Made by a program: the position numbers and the translations under genes. Under the pieces are notes generated by a model, which was not told where the DNA came from, did not search any database, and saw only the letters and a list, made by a program, of their open reading frames with translations. A stretch of 64,000 nucleotides of DNA from Saccharina japonica (lineage: Eukaryota > Sar > Phaeophyceae > Laminariales > Laminariaceae): assembly GCA_008828725.1 (NCBI GenBank), contig MEHQ01003787.1, positions 25,509-89,508 of the forward strand, in the 5' to 3' direction. The first letter of the stretch is position 1; each line of letters starts with the position of its first letter. Below are positions 1 to 11,749 of the stretch, piece by piece.

Positions 1-285
1 GCTACTGCCGGTCGCGCTCACATCTTCTCATCATTTCCTCCTCCTCCACATCTCACCTGTCGAGCACTTCCATCACAGGCCTCCACGTGTTTGGTTGAGA
101 GAGATGTGAGCGCCCGGCAGGTAGCGGGTAGGGACCATGTTGCCGTCCAACTCCTGCATTACGACTCGGGACCCCCCAAGTTTTTAGGTCGTCCCCCGCA
201 TTCATGCAGTCGATGTACCCTTTGCTGGTAATCTTTTCACTGCTCTATTCGTCACCCCCCCCCATTGTCGTATGTTGTGTGTTCA

Positions 286-382
286 CTATCGAGTAGGAGA
301 CGGTGCTCGCGTCTCGAAAGGATGCGTGTCAATGTCAGATGACTAAGGCAAGTAACAAGATGAGGCACGGCCCCCCCCCCCC
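286..382 (+). repeat. Family A poly-C-ended repeat, copy 1
   Basis: It carries the family core (AGGAGACGGTGCTC, then GTCTCGAAAGGATGCGTG) and runs into a C tract. It aligns with 1859-1981, 50871-50949 and, inverted, 60022-60145. No coding content. Confidence 0.7.
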
Positions 383-395
383 TAATAAACTGCCC

Positions 396-450
396 AATGG
401 TCATACGACTACGGCCATGCATGAAAATGGAGTACACCCCCTCCCCCCTG
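396..450 (+). repeat. Family B repeat, 3' fragment
   Basis: It contains GGTCATACGACTACGGCCAT followed by GGAGTACACCCCC, which is the 3' end of the family B repeat seen complete at 49771-49981 and 55065-55350. Confidence 0.65.
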
Positions 451-899
451 TGAAGTCCCAAGAGGCTTGAGCTCTTTTCGCGCACGCCGTGCAAATCGTA
501 CACACACAAACACTTGAAAAAAACGGTCGCCGTAAAAGCAACACCGCAGACGCTTTTGATAGCTTGAGCTTAGCTTCAAGCAGTATGTCGAGTTCAATCC
601 ATCGCGTGGCCCCGCCACAAAAAAGGGGCCTGACGAAGCCGCTAGTTACCCAGGCTCTTCTACATGTATGGAGGCCGTTTTTTTGTGTTGCTCTTTATTT
701 AGATCCAGCACTTACACGCTCCAGCCACAGCTCGCAGAAGCTGATAGACTCGGCAGCAAAGTCTTAAAAAGCCGTGCTCACCAAATACGCTCAGCGAGGA
801 GGGGCTAAAAAATCAGAACCTACGATGGCTTCCAAAAAAACATATTTCCCCCTGTTTTTACCCCCACCTTATTTGGTTCGGATTAATCCGTTAGGCCCG

Positions 900-1540
900 C
901 GTGAGAGAAGACCGGCATTTTTCGATGACGCGTCAAGGCCTCTCTCTCTTGGCCTTACTATAGTATTTTTAGTGTAGAGTGGCAGTCAGTCACGTCTATT
1001 TTTTAGATGCGTCAAGCAAGGCCTCTCTCTCTCTTGGCCTTACTCTACTACTTTTAGTGTACAGTGGCGGTCAGCCACGCATATTTTTTAGACGCGTCAA
1101 GGCCTCTCTCTCTCTTGGCCTTACTATACTAATTTTAGTGTGGAGTGGCGGTCAGTCACGCCTTTTTTTAGACGCGTCAAGGCCTATCTCTCTTGGCCTT
1201 ACTATACTAATTTTGTGTAGATTGGCGGTCAGTCACGTCAATTGTTTAGACGCGTCAACGCCTCTCTGGCCTTACTATCCTAATTATAGTGTAGATTGGC
1301 GGTCAATCACGTCTATTTTTTAGACGCGTCAAATACTAATTTTAGTGTAGATTGGCGGTCAGTCACGTTTTTTTTTAGACGTGTCAAGGCCTCTTTTGAC
1401 CTAAATATACTACATTTAGTGCAGAGTGGCGGTCAGTCACGTCTATTTTTTAGACGCGTCAAGGCCTCTTTTTAAGCGTCAAGACCTCTCTTGACCTTAA
1501 CATATTACTTTCAGTGTGGAGTGGCGGTCAGTCAAGGGGT
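900..1540 (+). repeat. Minisatellite, ~75-bp unit, about 8 copies
   Basis: Each unit carries GTGGCGGTCAGTCACG, then TTTTTTAGACGCGTCAAGG, then CCTCTCTCTCTTGGCCTTAC, then TTTTAGTGTAGA. Copies differ by small indels and substitutions. A related array lies inverted at 59395-59585. Open frames across the array follow from the repetition and are not genes. Confidence 0.9.
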
Positions 1541-1858
1541 CAAATCGTGGTTCCCTAGTTTTGTTTTGGTGCTCACGAGTGTCCACCCTTCCTTCCCCCC
1601 CCCGCCTGGCATGATAAGTTATGCTTGCCTTGGTTTTAGTCGTTCATGCCATAGGTTTCGACATTCCCACAGTATAAATAAAGCGTAACGTTTTTTTCCC
1701 CTGGAAGGTGTAAAGTGAAGGGCCATTTCAGTCTCCTCCAAGCAGCCACATGACAACAAACAACCCCCCCCCCCCCCCCCCCCAGGGGGGGGTCCGAAAG
1801 GGGATAGGATTAGCAAACAGTTTCTTTGTAATATATGGAAACAACGTAATGTGCGCCC

Positions 1859-1981
1859 GAATGTTGAGAGGTGTCTCTATTAGGAGTAGGAACGGTGCTC
1901 CGTCTCGAAAGGGATGCGTGGTCAATGGTCGAATGACTACGGCAAGCAACAAATGAGTACGCCCCTTCCCCCCCCCCCCCC
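1859..1981 (+). repeat. Family A poly-C-ended repeat, copy 2
   Basis: This is the fullest + strand copy: GAGAGGTGTCTCTATTAGGA, the GTCTCGAAAGGGATGCGTGG core, and the 3' end CAACAAATGAGTACGCCCC running into a C tract of about a dozen. Confidence 0.8.
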
Positions 1982-2487
1982 TGTTTTTTCAGGTTGCCGT
2001 TATTTCGAAAGGAAATTTCGAAGAAAGTGTGCAGGCCGAGGGTCTCACAACTTAAATCCATCCCCCGTCATGATTATTTTGACTACGTACAGCATACCAG
2101 TATACTTTTTCTTATCATATACCAGGTATACCTACGTATGTATGTGCCGTAATATAAACACCAAATACCGCCAGGACCGCCATGCGTCTAATTAGTTTCC
2201 ACCGCCGAGGCTCACGATCCCTTGAGCTACTGTAGTGTGAATTAATTACGCGTAATTGTTTTGGTTTTTTTAGGAGACGATATGGTTCCTCAAATACGCG
2301 AAGCACACACTCCCCCTTCGCGCGTTTTCTTCCGTGTTTGTTGTTGTTGTTGTTGTTGTTATTGTTGTTGCTTTTTTTGCTGCCCCAGGCGCTGATACAC
2401 TGCCGGTCCTACCGCCTCTACCGCTACTACCACTGCTGCCACCGCCACAATCACCAACAACAAAAAAAACGAAATACCCACACACAG

Positions 2488-2731
2488 GTTTGTGAACGGA
2501 GTGACTTCGAGCGACGCGGGTGCCAATGAGGGAAGCTGCAAGGTGTTTGCCTTCGGAAAAATCGCGGAACTTTCCGCTCCCGAAACGTTGGCGTGCTTCG
2601 GCGAGCACTACCGGTCGGTAGTGTCGGATCCGTCGGGAGACAGCCACGGCAACATCAGGGCCTTCATGGACAGCGGCGTCGAGGGGGTCAGCTTTCCCGA
2701 CGGCCTCTGTCTGTCGGTCAAGAAGGACTAG
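2488..2731 (+). CDS. HopJ-domain protein, terminal exon (partial gene)
   Basis: The exon encodes 80 residues and stops at TAG (2729-2731). It starts after a CACACACAG acceptor at 2487, with one base finishing the previous codon. Visible motifs are NEGSCKVFAFGKIAELS (exon residues 13-29), the run ETLACFGEHYR, and HGNIRAFM followed by GVEGVSFPDGLCL. This order (GSCK-F-F, LACFG-YYR, HQNIRNFM, G-F-G-AL) is that of the HopJ type III effector family (PF08888), named from a Pseudomonas protein. The family is about 110 residues and is also found in non-pathogenic bacteria and algae, where its function is unknown. The exon covers roughly the C-terminal 70 percent of the domain; the N-terminal ~30 residues must come from an upstream exon not seen. 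No signal peptide or membrane segment is visible in this part. Family assignment is from remembered consensus and is fairly secure; function is not. Confidence 0.8.
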
Positions 2732-3529
2732 CTATGCGGTAGAGGGAGCGGATGTTGATGTTTCTTTTGCTGTTGTGTTTTTCTTTTTCTTTTTTGTTCT
2801 TTCCGTGTTTTTAAATATTTTCTTGCATAAAAAAAAAAAACGAGCATGGACGGAATTTTGTGTCGCCGTTGCGATTTTCGACATTTTGAACGGCGAGAGC
2901 TGCTTTTGTTTAGCCGCGGAAGCAGCGAGCGCACCGCCCTCCTTGGGACCATCTCCAACCATTGTATTCTTTAATGGACTTGTGGTCTTTCGTCGCGATG
3001 AACGGGGAGGATGGGCTGAGGGAGAGACTGCATCGTGCTTTTTTTTTTTTTTTTTTTCTATTTTAGCTTTTCAGGTGGTGAAACTTTCTTGTTCCGGCAG
3101 CAATTTCTTGTTTTAGCCGCGAGTTTCTTGTCTTCAGCGAGAGGATTTTTTTTCTTGCTTCAGCGTCAACTTCCTTTTGCTTCTTTTGCAGGAAACTTTC
3201 TTTGTTTTTTAGCGTCAAGTTTCTTGGGGGGTCAAAACGGGAATTTTCTCGCTTCAGCGGGGTTTTTGTTCGTTGGTGTTTTTTCAAGCGGAAATTTCCG
3301 TTTTTCAACGGACCTTTTTTTTTAGCGGGATTTTTCTTGGTTCAGCGTAGTGCCTCCCCCACCGTGCGCTTGGATGCAAACGGGGAGATAGAAAACCGAG
3401 CGAAGGTGCGCGACGTCTTGTTTTTTTTTGGATCGGAGGACGTCCGGCAGTACAGCTCCTTCCACCCTGCGATGAGTGGTTTGTGCCTTTGGGGCCAGGT
3501 TTTGCTCGTAAATGAAGCGTCGGCGTGGG

Positions 3530-3643
3530 CGCGCGGGGGGGTTGTACTTCACGTTCATGCATGGCTGTAGTCGTATGACCATAGACGCTCGCATCCCTAC
3601 AATGCCGGGACGGAGCATGTCGGGTTTTCACCGACCAGGCAGG
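3530..3643 (-). repeat. Family B repeat, truncated
   Basis: Read on the + strand it starts in a G run, then has GTAGTCGTATGACCATAGAC, GCATCCCTACAATGCCGGGA and TTTTCACCGACCAGGCAG, matching the B copies at 28148-28531 and 48230-48446. Confidence 0.75.
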
Positions 3644-3710
3644 AGGAAGGGCGGGGGCGTACGTTCGTACTCATTTGGTGTTTTTGCCTTGAGTCATTTG
3701 ACGCGAGGGC

Positions 3711-3833
3711 TTTACTCATGTCATGCATGGCCGTAGTCGTACGTAATGGCCGTACGACCCTCGCATATTTACAATGCCGGGACGGGGCACGTCGGGTTCT
3801 TTTCCGACCAGGCAGACACTGCTTGGAGGCCGG
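3711..3833 (-). repeat. Family B repeat, truncated
   Basis: A second adjacent inverted copy, beginning TTACTCATGTCATGCATGG and ending near CAGGCAGACACTGCTT. It lacks the G run and has a small internal duplication (GTACGTAATGGCCGTACG). Confidence 0.7.
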
Positions 3834-4425
3834 GGGTTGAAAGCTTCGGCCGAGATGGAGCATTTTCTACGTACTACTACAACTACCACCTTCTGCCGCT
3901 TTTGTCCATGTTTTTGCGTGATGGGATGCCACGTCTCACCCTTTCTTCTTGTCGGGCGTTAGTTACTAGGGTCTTGGCCTCTCCGGGCCGGGTGCGTTTT
4001 TTCTCCGCTGGTGGAAATTAATAGAGACATAAATCAGGAGCGACGAAATAACTTGTGTCATGAAGAGAGCGAATACATTTATTTTGCAGTCGCGAGGCGG
4101 CCGCGGAGGATCGGGTGTCGCTCGGAAAGAGCCGGTGTTCCACCGGGCAGGCGTGGCATTGCTGGGGGAGGGGGGTGCTGCAGGCGAAACGGAAAATAAC
4201 ATTTTTTATCTATTGAGTACTCGTGTTGGTGATCGGTCCCCTGTGTGCTCGAGTGCTGTTGTTGTTTTTATGATAGTTGTGATATTGCGGCCAAACGTCA
4301 TTGGTTTCCAGCCGTTCGTTCGGTGATCGATCAGGAGTGTGTGGGTTTTGACCTATATGTGGTGGCGTTAAGGCCTGCCTCTTCCGTATCTGGGGCTGAC
4401 CCGTACCATTCATGGGAACGGTGAC

Positions 4426-4992
4426 AGTGCTTGTTGCGTGCTTTGCTTGCCAGCTTGCTGTTACTAGCTTTGCTTGCTTGCTTCACGTGTGATTTGCGTG
4501 CTCGCTTTGTTCTCTCTGCTCGCTTCCTTGTTTTGCTTGCTCTGCTTGCTTGGCTTGCTTGGCTTGCTTGGCTTGCTTGGCTTGCTTGCTTGGCTTGCTT
4601 GGCTTGCTTGGCTTGGCTTGGCTTGCTCGGCTTGGCTTGCTTTGCTGGCTGTGCTCGCTCTCCTCGCTTTGTTTGCCTTGCCTTGCCTTGCTTGGTCTAC
4701 TTGGTCTGCTTGCTTTGTCTGCTCTGCCCGCTTTGCCCTCTTTGCCTGCTTTGCCCGCTTTGCCTGTTTTGCCTGCGTTTGCCTGCTCTCGCCTGCTTTA
4801 CCTGCTTTTGCCTCCTTTACCTGTGCATGCTTTGCTTGTGCCTGCTTCGCCTTCTTTGCTTGCTTCGCTTGCTTTGTTGCTCGGCTTGCTCGCCTGCTTG
4901 CTTGCTTGCTCATTTTTTCTTCCTTGCCTGCCTGATTGCTCGCATGCCCGTTCGCTCGCTTGCTTGCTAGTTTCCCTGCTTGCTTACTGGCT
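4426..4992. repeat. GCTTG-rich low-complexity array
   Basis: About 560 bp built from GCTTG and GCTTGCTTG with drift to GCCTGCTTT and GCTCGCTT. All three + frames are open and encode Leu/Cys/Ala/Trp-rich strings, as expected of a short repeat with a length not divisible by three. No protein family is recognisable. Confidence 0.85.
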
Positions 4993-6881
4993 ACCAAAAT
5001 TTCAGGACACGCTGACGCCATGGAGACTACATTAATGACTCAAGCGACTACTTTTTTTTTTTCGTGGTTCGGTTGTTTGCCATTAAACCTGGTGTCGATT
5101 ATCGCTCTTTCCTTTTGACGGGAGACGGTACTATTAATAGGTGTAGTTGCTCATCTTATATATTTATGTCCGCCCATACAACCTCTAAGCTATACATAGA
5201 CGACGTATTCCCTAGGTTCACCTAGCTAGAGGGTCTTGTGTGAGCAAAACCATTTAAATAATTTATTGTTCGCATGAACCCTTCAATTCAGAAGCTCGTA
5301 ACTTTCAGCATCCCCCCCCCCCCCTCAAACGATCTTTAACCATTGACGCCCATACCGCGCGCGGCGGGAATCGACAGCTGGCAAACACAAACAAGCATGC
5401 CACCCCAACTTCCGGCTTTATAGGTAGACGTTGTTGGTAGATCTTGTCCTTGCGCTTGTTTTGTTGTAGCTCAGATCCCGGGTCTCTAAACAGGGCTGGC
5501 TCCCCCACCCTCCGCCCCCTCCCCACAATAATAGTGCGCGATTTTAGTTTATGACGGAGATATAAGTTGGCGTCGTACTATACTTTGTTTAGATACGATT
5601 ATACATACTATTACTATCCATCCATCGCTCGTCGATTCATTCACCATACGTCGTGTATCGTTCCATCGTGCCAACTCAAAGTCAAGGAATTTGTGTTCTG
5701 GTGCCACCATCGTTCGTGCCTATTCAAAGTCAAGGAATCGTTTATTCATGCATATATATATATACGGTACTGAATGAAGCTAAAGGAAAGAGCAGTACAT
5801 ACTATGTAACATGTACAAGGAAGGTAGAAACACAAGTAAGTGTGTACATGCTTCTTCTGTTGCATACGATATTATATATGTAATCCTCTTGTCGTGTTGT
5901 ATCGTTCGGCGGCGTTCACAAGGAAGAAGTCACAACCAACCAAGTGACGACTTGTCGTTCATCCCGGGGCTCTAACTAGATTCAGTAGTTACTATGTGTA
6001 GGAAGTATATGCAAATCGCACTCTGTATCCTTACGGCACCAGCGTATACCTGAACGAAATAGAAATAAATTACGTAGGGTCTCTGTTTGCCGGACTGCCG
6101 ATCGTATACATAGTGTGTCAACCGTCGTTGTCCCACCAGCACATATAATACATGCATCTCTTATCACTCTGTAATACCAGGTATGTATGTATGAATGTGG
6201 ATGTAATATGTGTATGTGCTCGGGCATACTATTATACCTGTTATTATTATATTGTGGTCCTTGCCATCCTTAACAATGTGTGGCATGGATGAGCTTCAAC
6301 GTTGATCACTCAGAAACATTCTACCCCCGAAAGAAGAAACCAAAAGGAACAAAAAGACCTCTCTGTACAAAATCGACTCCCTCTTCTCTGCCTACTTCAC
6401 TTTATATGTTCATGTACTGGTAAGTTGAGGCCCTTGAAATAGATAGATGGTGGAAACGAACGGGACACGGTGGTTGGACATACCCCCCCCCCCCCCCCCC
6501 CTCCCCTCTGCGAGGGTCTATGACACAAAAACGGCAACAACCGTATCTATCTGCTGTATCTTCTACGATATAACTGCAGATGCCAGGTATACAGTAGTAG
6601 AGTCGCTGTTGATTGATAGGGACTTACTGTACTACTTTAAAAACACACCGTTGTCAAGCTGATTCATGAAGATCACAACAACAATTTGTCTTCAACATCT
6701 GTCTGTCTATGTTGCGCGTCATGCGGCATGCCTGTATGGTATTTGTATAGGCACTGAAGACTGCAATGTAGTAGATATTGTACATACAATAATGATGGAT
6801 TGATGATGTTGATGTTGTTGGTACATTTCTGGCAGATGCTCTGTCCTAGGATGTTTCCGCCCCGTCCCTTCTCCGCGAGAA

Positions 6882-6912
<31 letters not shown>

Positions 6913-7424
6913 GGTCGACTGTAGCAGTACTAAATTATTATCAGTACTATTATAATCATTTCAATGTGTAGCATGAGCTTCAACATTGACCATTCATAAA
7001 TAAGCACTTCGAAAGAAGAAAAATACGGAAACATAAGGAGCCCTAGCGATCTATTCTACAGTAGTATATTCATTATATGATAGTACAGTGAAGTAGTACT
7101 CGACATCATGTGTTGATAATTGATAATTAAGAATTCCAGGCCGAGCCTTTCTAAAAAATAAGAATCTATCTACAGCTTTTTTTTTCTCATCGAGGAACGC
7201 AACTAACTCTAAATCCTATCATATATGTAACAGCCTATCTGTATCTATGCTCAACGTTGACATCGCAGCAAGTCGCGAACTTTAGCCGAAGTAGGAAATG
7301 TTTAACTGCCGTTGTCGCGTACTGTATGACAAAGCTTAACTCCGTTCTGTACCTACTTCTGGCTTGATGGGCTCTATATACTGTAACTCCATTTATTTGC
7401 TATTCTTGCTCCCTTTCCCCTCTT
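4993..7424. other. Intergenic, no gene seen
   Basis: AT-rich sequence with C runs (near 5311-5323 and 6483-6502) and a long G run (about 6882-6911). 5445-5540 may be an eroded SINE fragment (GTAGCTCAGATCCCGGGTC). TACCAGGTA-type words occur at about 6176 and 6582 and CTATTAATAG at 5131-5140. Confidence 0.5.
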
Positions 7425-7800
7425 ATGTTTTTTTTTCGCTCGTCTCATTGACTTATCCTTGCCCTTCTTTTATCCCCCCCTCTTAGTGTATTACAGTAGC
7501 AGTCGTAACTCAGATCCGGGGTAACATCGTATAGGCTCTTCGTCCCCTATACTTCCTCCCCACTATAATAATGTACCTGCCTTGCATTTTTTATCACGAG
7601 AACGGTTGGTCGCTTTCTTCCCTCTCGTCGACTCGCGTCGAGTTGTGCCTATATACCCACGCTATCTATATATATTACGGACAGACGCCTTCGACTGTTG
7701 GTAGTGTCATTAGAAAATGGAAAACCCCATGCGGAGGCTCAAACCCTCGACCTCAACCTTTTTAGTGTTCGTGGTTAACCACTATGGAAGATCACCCTGG
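7425..7800 (-). mobile_element. tRNA-derived SINE (family S), copy 1
   Basis: Read on the minus strand it has a tRNA-like head (right end), then the body word CGACGCGAGTCGACGAG, the ATGCAAGG/CGATAAAAA region, CCGGATCTGAGTTACGACT and an A-rich tail. It is more diverged than the 14217-14545 and 41143-41475 copies. The internal open frame is not a gene. Confidence 0.75.
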
Positions 7801-8157
7801 CGAGTCTGAAGTCTATTAGTATTATTAGGGTTGAGTTGGGCTGACGTTGTTGTGGTGGGTTTCAGCTCGAAAACGTCCGTGGGTCCTCAGCGCATTATTA
7901 TGCTGTGGTTCTCGACGTTGTGCCATTGACCGTCGGGGGGGCGGGGGCTGGGATTGGGGCGGGGGCGGGCGGAGAGTTCTGTCTGCCCGTGAAGTTATCT
8001 AAAGTATGGTGTGCTGCATGCAGCAAACGTTTTGCCAGGTGTGGGTTGCGCGGGGGGTCATGAAAGAACGCGCGGTTTGCTGCCGTTGATGCCGAGATCT
8101 GGAACAACAGGATACATAATGGTAGAAGTATAAACATGAGCGGCTAGTCATGGTCAG

Positions 8158-8445
8158 TAGGAAGTCGGAACACCCCCCCCCCCCCACCCATCCATCCCCC
8201 CGTACCACATACCTGGTACAGCAGCAGCAGTATAGCAGCGGCAGAAGACGAGAGAGTCGGAACAACCCCCCCACCCATCCACCCCCCCGTACCACATACC
8301 TGGTACAACAGCAGCACCAGCAGCACCAGCAGCACAGCACCAGCAGCAGAAGAAGAGTCGGAACGCACCCACCCACCCATCCATCCCTCCGTACCCCATG
8401 CAGCAGCACCACCAGTAGCAGCACCAGCACCAGCAGTATAATTGC
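8158..8445. repeat. Minisatellite, ~95-bp unit, 3 copies
   Basis: Each unit has a C-rich part (CCCACCCATCCATCCC), then CGTACC, then CAG/CAGCAC triplets. Units 1 and 2 carry TACCTGGTA (8210-8218, 8297-8305). Unit 3 lacks it and reads CCCCATGCAGCAGC. Confidence 0.85.
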
Positions 8446-9329
8446 AGCACAGCGCAGGCCGCTGCACTTTCTGCTACGAGGACAACAATCGATCAATCAA
8501 TCATGTCAATCAATCCTGAATGCGCGTTGTATGATATCAGGTTCGGAGTATCTACGAGTACAGTGCCGCGGCAGTATCAATCAACTGTTGTTATAGATAA
8601 CGATACTGCTGTATATGTACTGTACTTACGTAAGTAAGTCTTGCTGTATAAATATACTTGCAGTAGTATCACCACCACCATAATACTGAAAATGTGAGAG
8701 GGCGCGGGAAAATATGCAATAATAGTAGCGTTCGTAATTTCTCTGTTCTGTTGCTGCAGCCACTATTATACTACTAATAATACTACTACTACTTACTGTA
8801 GTGTATGGTATAATACTAGCAGTACTCTGTGTGATACACCCGTTGGGAGTACCCGTGTGAGAGGTTGGTATGACGTTATGACGTTTATCGTGACCCACGA
8901 TGAGCTCATCATGAGAGAGCGATGCCATGTTCGTTGTGGACACTCATTCCTACACGCACTACCCAATAATGATATGTTATGGATTCTGAGTATCTGTACT
9001 CAGAGATGATGACACCAACAATGCATACGGTCCGCCGTATGTACGACACAAGTACCTGAAATGGATGTGGTTGATCTGATACTACTGCCGCCGCTGCTGC
9101 CGCTGCTACTGCCGCTGCTGCATGCTGCTGCATGTTCTGCACCACAAGCCACAACGAACGATAAAGCTAAAGCTCGTGATGATATCTTTTGTTGGAAGTT
9201 TGAAACGGTTCTCAACTTCCGATCATGTTCGAGAGGTTATTTTTCGATCTTTTCGTTCTCAAAAACTCTACATGAGCCCCGTTTTTCTATCCTTCCTCCG
9301 TTGGAAACCCTGATTTAATTTCTGAGAAG
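8446..9329. other. Noncoding sequence upstream of the MOCS2B exon
   Basis: No gene or repeat family is recognised. There are short CAG/CTG-like triplet runs (9080-9135) and TACTGTA-type words. The promoter of the molybdopterin synthase gene is expected here or just downstream, but no TATA box or initiator can be asserted. Confidence 0.4.
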
Positions 9330-9608
9330 AAAGCAAGTAGCAGCAGACGCTCACCTACATTCCTGTCAATCTCCGCTCGCTGCTGCAACCACACCACCAG
9401 CAAAAAGTCGCACGAACGGACGGAATAGCACACCACCTACCTTGTCCTCTGCTTGGCGTAGTCCTCGACCACCGCCGTGTGTGTCTTTCGACCCGGAGCC
9501 ACGGCGAGCTGACAGATCTCCTTTGCCTTCTGTTGTTCAACGAGACAGCAAACTTTACTTACAGCAACAGCAACGACCTACAGCATCATTGCAACATCGC
9601 ATTGCACC
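9330..9608 (+). other. Probable 5' UTR of the molybdopterin synthase gene
   Basis: About 280 bp of CA- and CAG-rich sequence without T runs lies between AT-rich DNA and the ATG at 9609. The frame of the exon stays open upstream to at least 9540, but upstream residues do not resemble MoaE. The first ATG in this frame near the family start is 9609, in the context GCACCATGG. Calling it UTR is inference. Confidence 0.4.
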
Positions 9609-9744
9609 ATGGGAACGAGTCTCAGGGACCACGTCGCAGTGTCAACTGCCTGCCTCAACCTGGGAGAGATAGCTACCATGGTGTCCGACCCGCGCGCTGG
9701 AGCCACCTCGACTTTCTCTGGGACTACGAGGGACAACCACCACG
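9609..9744 (+). CDS. MOCS2B: Molybdopterin synthase large subunit, exon 1
   Basis: Exon 1 codes for residues 1-45 plus the first base of codon 46. Molybdopterin synthase converts precursor Z (cyclic pyranopterin monophosphate) to molybdopterin, taking sulfur from the thiocarboxylated small subunit (MoaD/MOCS2A). The large subunit MoaE/MOCS2B is the catalytic one and is cytosolic in most eukaryotes. Visible here: a start MGTSLRDHVAVSTACL, then GATSTFSGTTRDNHHG. GTTR (residues 38-41) matches the GTVR/GTTR motif, and R41 aligns with E. coli MoaE Arg39. The start was chosen because it sits in ACCATGG and the length before GTTR fits the family. The donor is G|GTGAGC at 9745. Joined to exon 2 the junction codon becomes GGA, restoring the family pattern NxxGKKV. 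No targeting peptide is evident. Confidence 0.9.
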
Positions 9745-10489
9745 GTGAGCTTGTACCTCTCGTACGTCGTACGTAGCTCTCTCTCGCTCTCTCGCTCTCT
9801 CGAAGGGTCTGTCTGCGTTGCCGCTACGAAGGAACGTCGCGGACCGTTAACTTGTGTGTGTGTGCTGCTGCGGCTGACAGTGAAGAGCCACAACACTAGC
9901 AGCAGCAGCAGCAGAGATCAGAGAAAGCATTGCATGTATGTATATACGATGAACAATGATGATGGTGATGATCTAAAGTCTAAAGTAGTAGTAGTACCTG
10001 GTATGCTGGTTTGGTATACCAACAACCAACAAGGTGTACATACATAAGTGTATACGGTACGTGCTGTTACAGCAGTAGCTGTACCTGCTGTTGTATCGTA
10101 TGATACGTAGTAGGTTGGCGGGCAAGAAAAAGTGGGGGGGGGGGCGCGGAGCTATGATATGTACGTAACGAGCATGCTGGGCTTCGGGGTTCATGGCTTC
10201 GTAGGTTCGTGGTTTCGACTTCGTATGTATAATGTGATGAGATAATAAAAGTTGATTGACTTGATGGATTGATTGATTGATTGATTGCTGTGATGGAGAG
10301 ATATATAGAGACCTTTGCCTGACCTATGCATGTACGAGTAGCGCAGACCTGACAGCTCTCGCCGGAGACGTTTCCCCCCCCCACACCCCTTCCCCCCCCA
10401 CGCCCGTGCCATGTGCTTCACACTCCGTGCTTCATCCTCCTCCGGCTGTTCACCCACGAAGAGCGAGGCCTTTTGCTTTCCAGTGCAGT

Positions 10490-10702
10490 AGTAGTGGTCC
10501 CCCTACAGTGTCGGCTGAGTATTAATAGTAGTGCCGGCTGCCCGCAATCAATCATAGCGCCGGTCTGTGAAATCGCTTCGCACAGATGGCGTTACACCAG
10601 TGTGGCAGTGTGCGGATTAGTGCCGATTGCCCGCTATTTTAGTGCTGGTATTGTTTGCTGGCGCATACCGGCACTACGAGTAATAGAGGGACCACTACTA
10701 CT
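10490..10702. mobile_element. Family I MITE, copy 1
   Basis: The ends are inverted: AGTAGTGGTCCCCCTACAGT on the left and AATAGAGGGACCACTACTAC on the right. The interior matches the 51148-51470 copy (ACAGATGGCGTTACACCAGT). Compared with sister copies it carries extra TATTAATA (10520-10527) and TACGAGTA (10675-10682). Confidence 0.8.
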
Positions 10703-11006
10703 TACTGTACGTATATACCTCGTGCGTATGATATATTTTATAGTTGGTGTGCATAGGTGTTACAAAAGTTACGACAATAGTTTAGCCTTGTGTCACGCGC
10801 TCGTCTGTGCTTGAACAGGTGACGATCGCGGTGTGGCGTGGTCTTCCCCCTCGTTTATCGGGACGCACATTTTAGGTTTCCTCTGTCTCACAGGTCACCA
10901 CAGAATTTGTCCCCGCCGGCGTACACTTCCTTAGGTGTGCCCGCATTGAAAATAGAGCCTTTCCAAGCACAACGACGAGGTGGCACACCAACCAGGCATG
11001 CCTCTC

Positions 11007-11030
11007 GTTAGGGTTAGGGTTAGGGTTAGA
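11007..11030 (+). repeat. Interstitial TTAGGG telomere-type repeat
   Basis: Three to four TTAGGG units, degenerating to TTAGAGG, followed by GGTCCGGGTCGGGG. The preceding CCAAGCACAACG context resembles the 27559-27733 duplication. Confidence 0.8.
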
Positions 11031-11179
11031 GGTCCGGGTCGGGGTGCTGGCCGCCGTTAGTCGAAGCCAAGAATATGTTCATCGTCCGGAACGAATACCT
11101 TAGGGTTTCGTCACAAAACGCTACCTCAGTAGAAACAGCATAATTTTATGCGGGCACGTCTGAGAAGTTCGCCTGAGCG

Positions 11180-11310
11180 GGCAGTTTTGGCCACTGTACA
11201 TATAATATCTCTCTGATATGTAGGATGAAGCATCGGAACGGGCGCTGGGGTTGTACTGATTGATGATGCCGTTGGGTAGACAGAACGGTTTAATGTGAAG
11301 ACAGACATGA
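11180..11310 (+). repeat. Family D repeat, diverged copy
   Basis: It shares TAGGATGAAGCATCGGAAC, the GGGTAGACAG block and GGTTTAATGTGAAGACA with the D copies at 12211-12431 and 32963-33186. Confidence 0.6.
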
Positions 11311-11749
11311 AGACATGAGGACATGTCATAATACAAGAATACACAAATCAAACCGCTGATGGATGAAGCTTAGCCTATTAATAGTGTACGGTATCATATT
11401 TTCATGTGCGATTATATAGATATATGATATATATATGTACGACGTATACTATATAGTCGTACTCGTACACCTTGATTCCTGATTTTATCCCGATTTTGTG
11501 CTCTGATTTATGATGATTTCATTCATGATCCTGTTCGATTCGTATTTCCTTTTTCTTGTCGGCGGGGTGCGGGGTGTTTTGTCTGTTTGCCCCGGCAACC
11601 ACAACAACAACAGCGGTATCTAAAAGCTGGAGAATGCCGCCAGTTATTATCCACCAGTTATATACTGGGTGTACTCGTGCTCGTATAATAGTATAAGCTA
11701 CTGTAGTTTCTGGCTTCTCGCCGGAAGCAGCAGTTCTGCTTCTTCTTTA

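Larger units (their letters stand above)
1..2487. other. Noncoding sequence ahead of the HopJ exon
   Basis: I see no convincing exon here. It holds two poly-C-ended repeats (286-382, 1859-1981), a family B fragment (396-450), a ~75-bp minisatellite (about 900-1540), a run of about 20 C followed by G8 near 1764-1792, and a GTT microsatellite (about 2338-2365). The missing N-terminal exon of the HopJ gene should lie here or before the window; I could not find it. Confidence 0.6.
2732..4425. other. Intergenic: T-rich tract and family B copies
   Basis: No gene is seen. 2760-3350 is strongly T-rich on this strand, with loose repeats of TTTCTTG and CTTCAGCG. Two inverted family B copies follow (3530-3643 and 3711-3833). 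3834-4425 has no feature I can name. Confidence 0.55.

Noticed and set aside
4431..5035. Long overlapping open frames rich in Leu/Cys/Ala (and Lys/Ala/Gln on the minus strand)
   Set aside because: They are translations of a GCTTG low-complexity array; every frame is open and none shows a protein family.
7999..8596. Open frames of 98-165 codons on both strands
   Set aside because: They lie on a three-copy minisatellite with CAG/CAC runs, and the protein repeats follow the DNA repeat.
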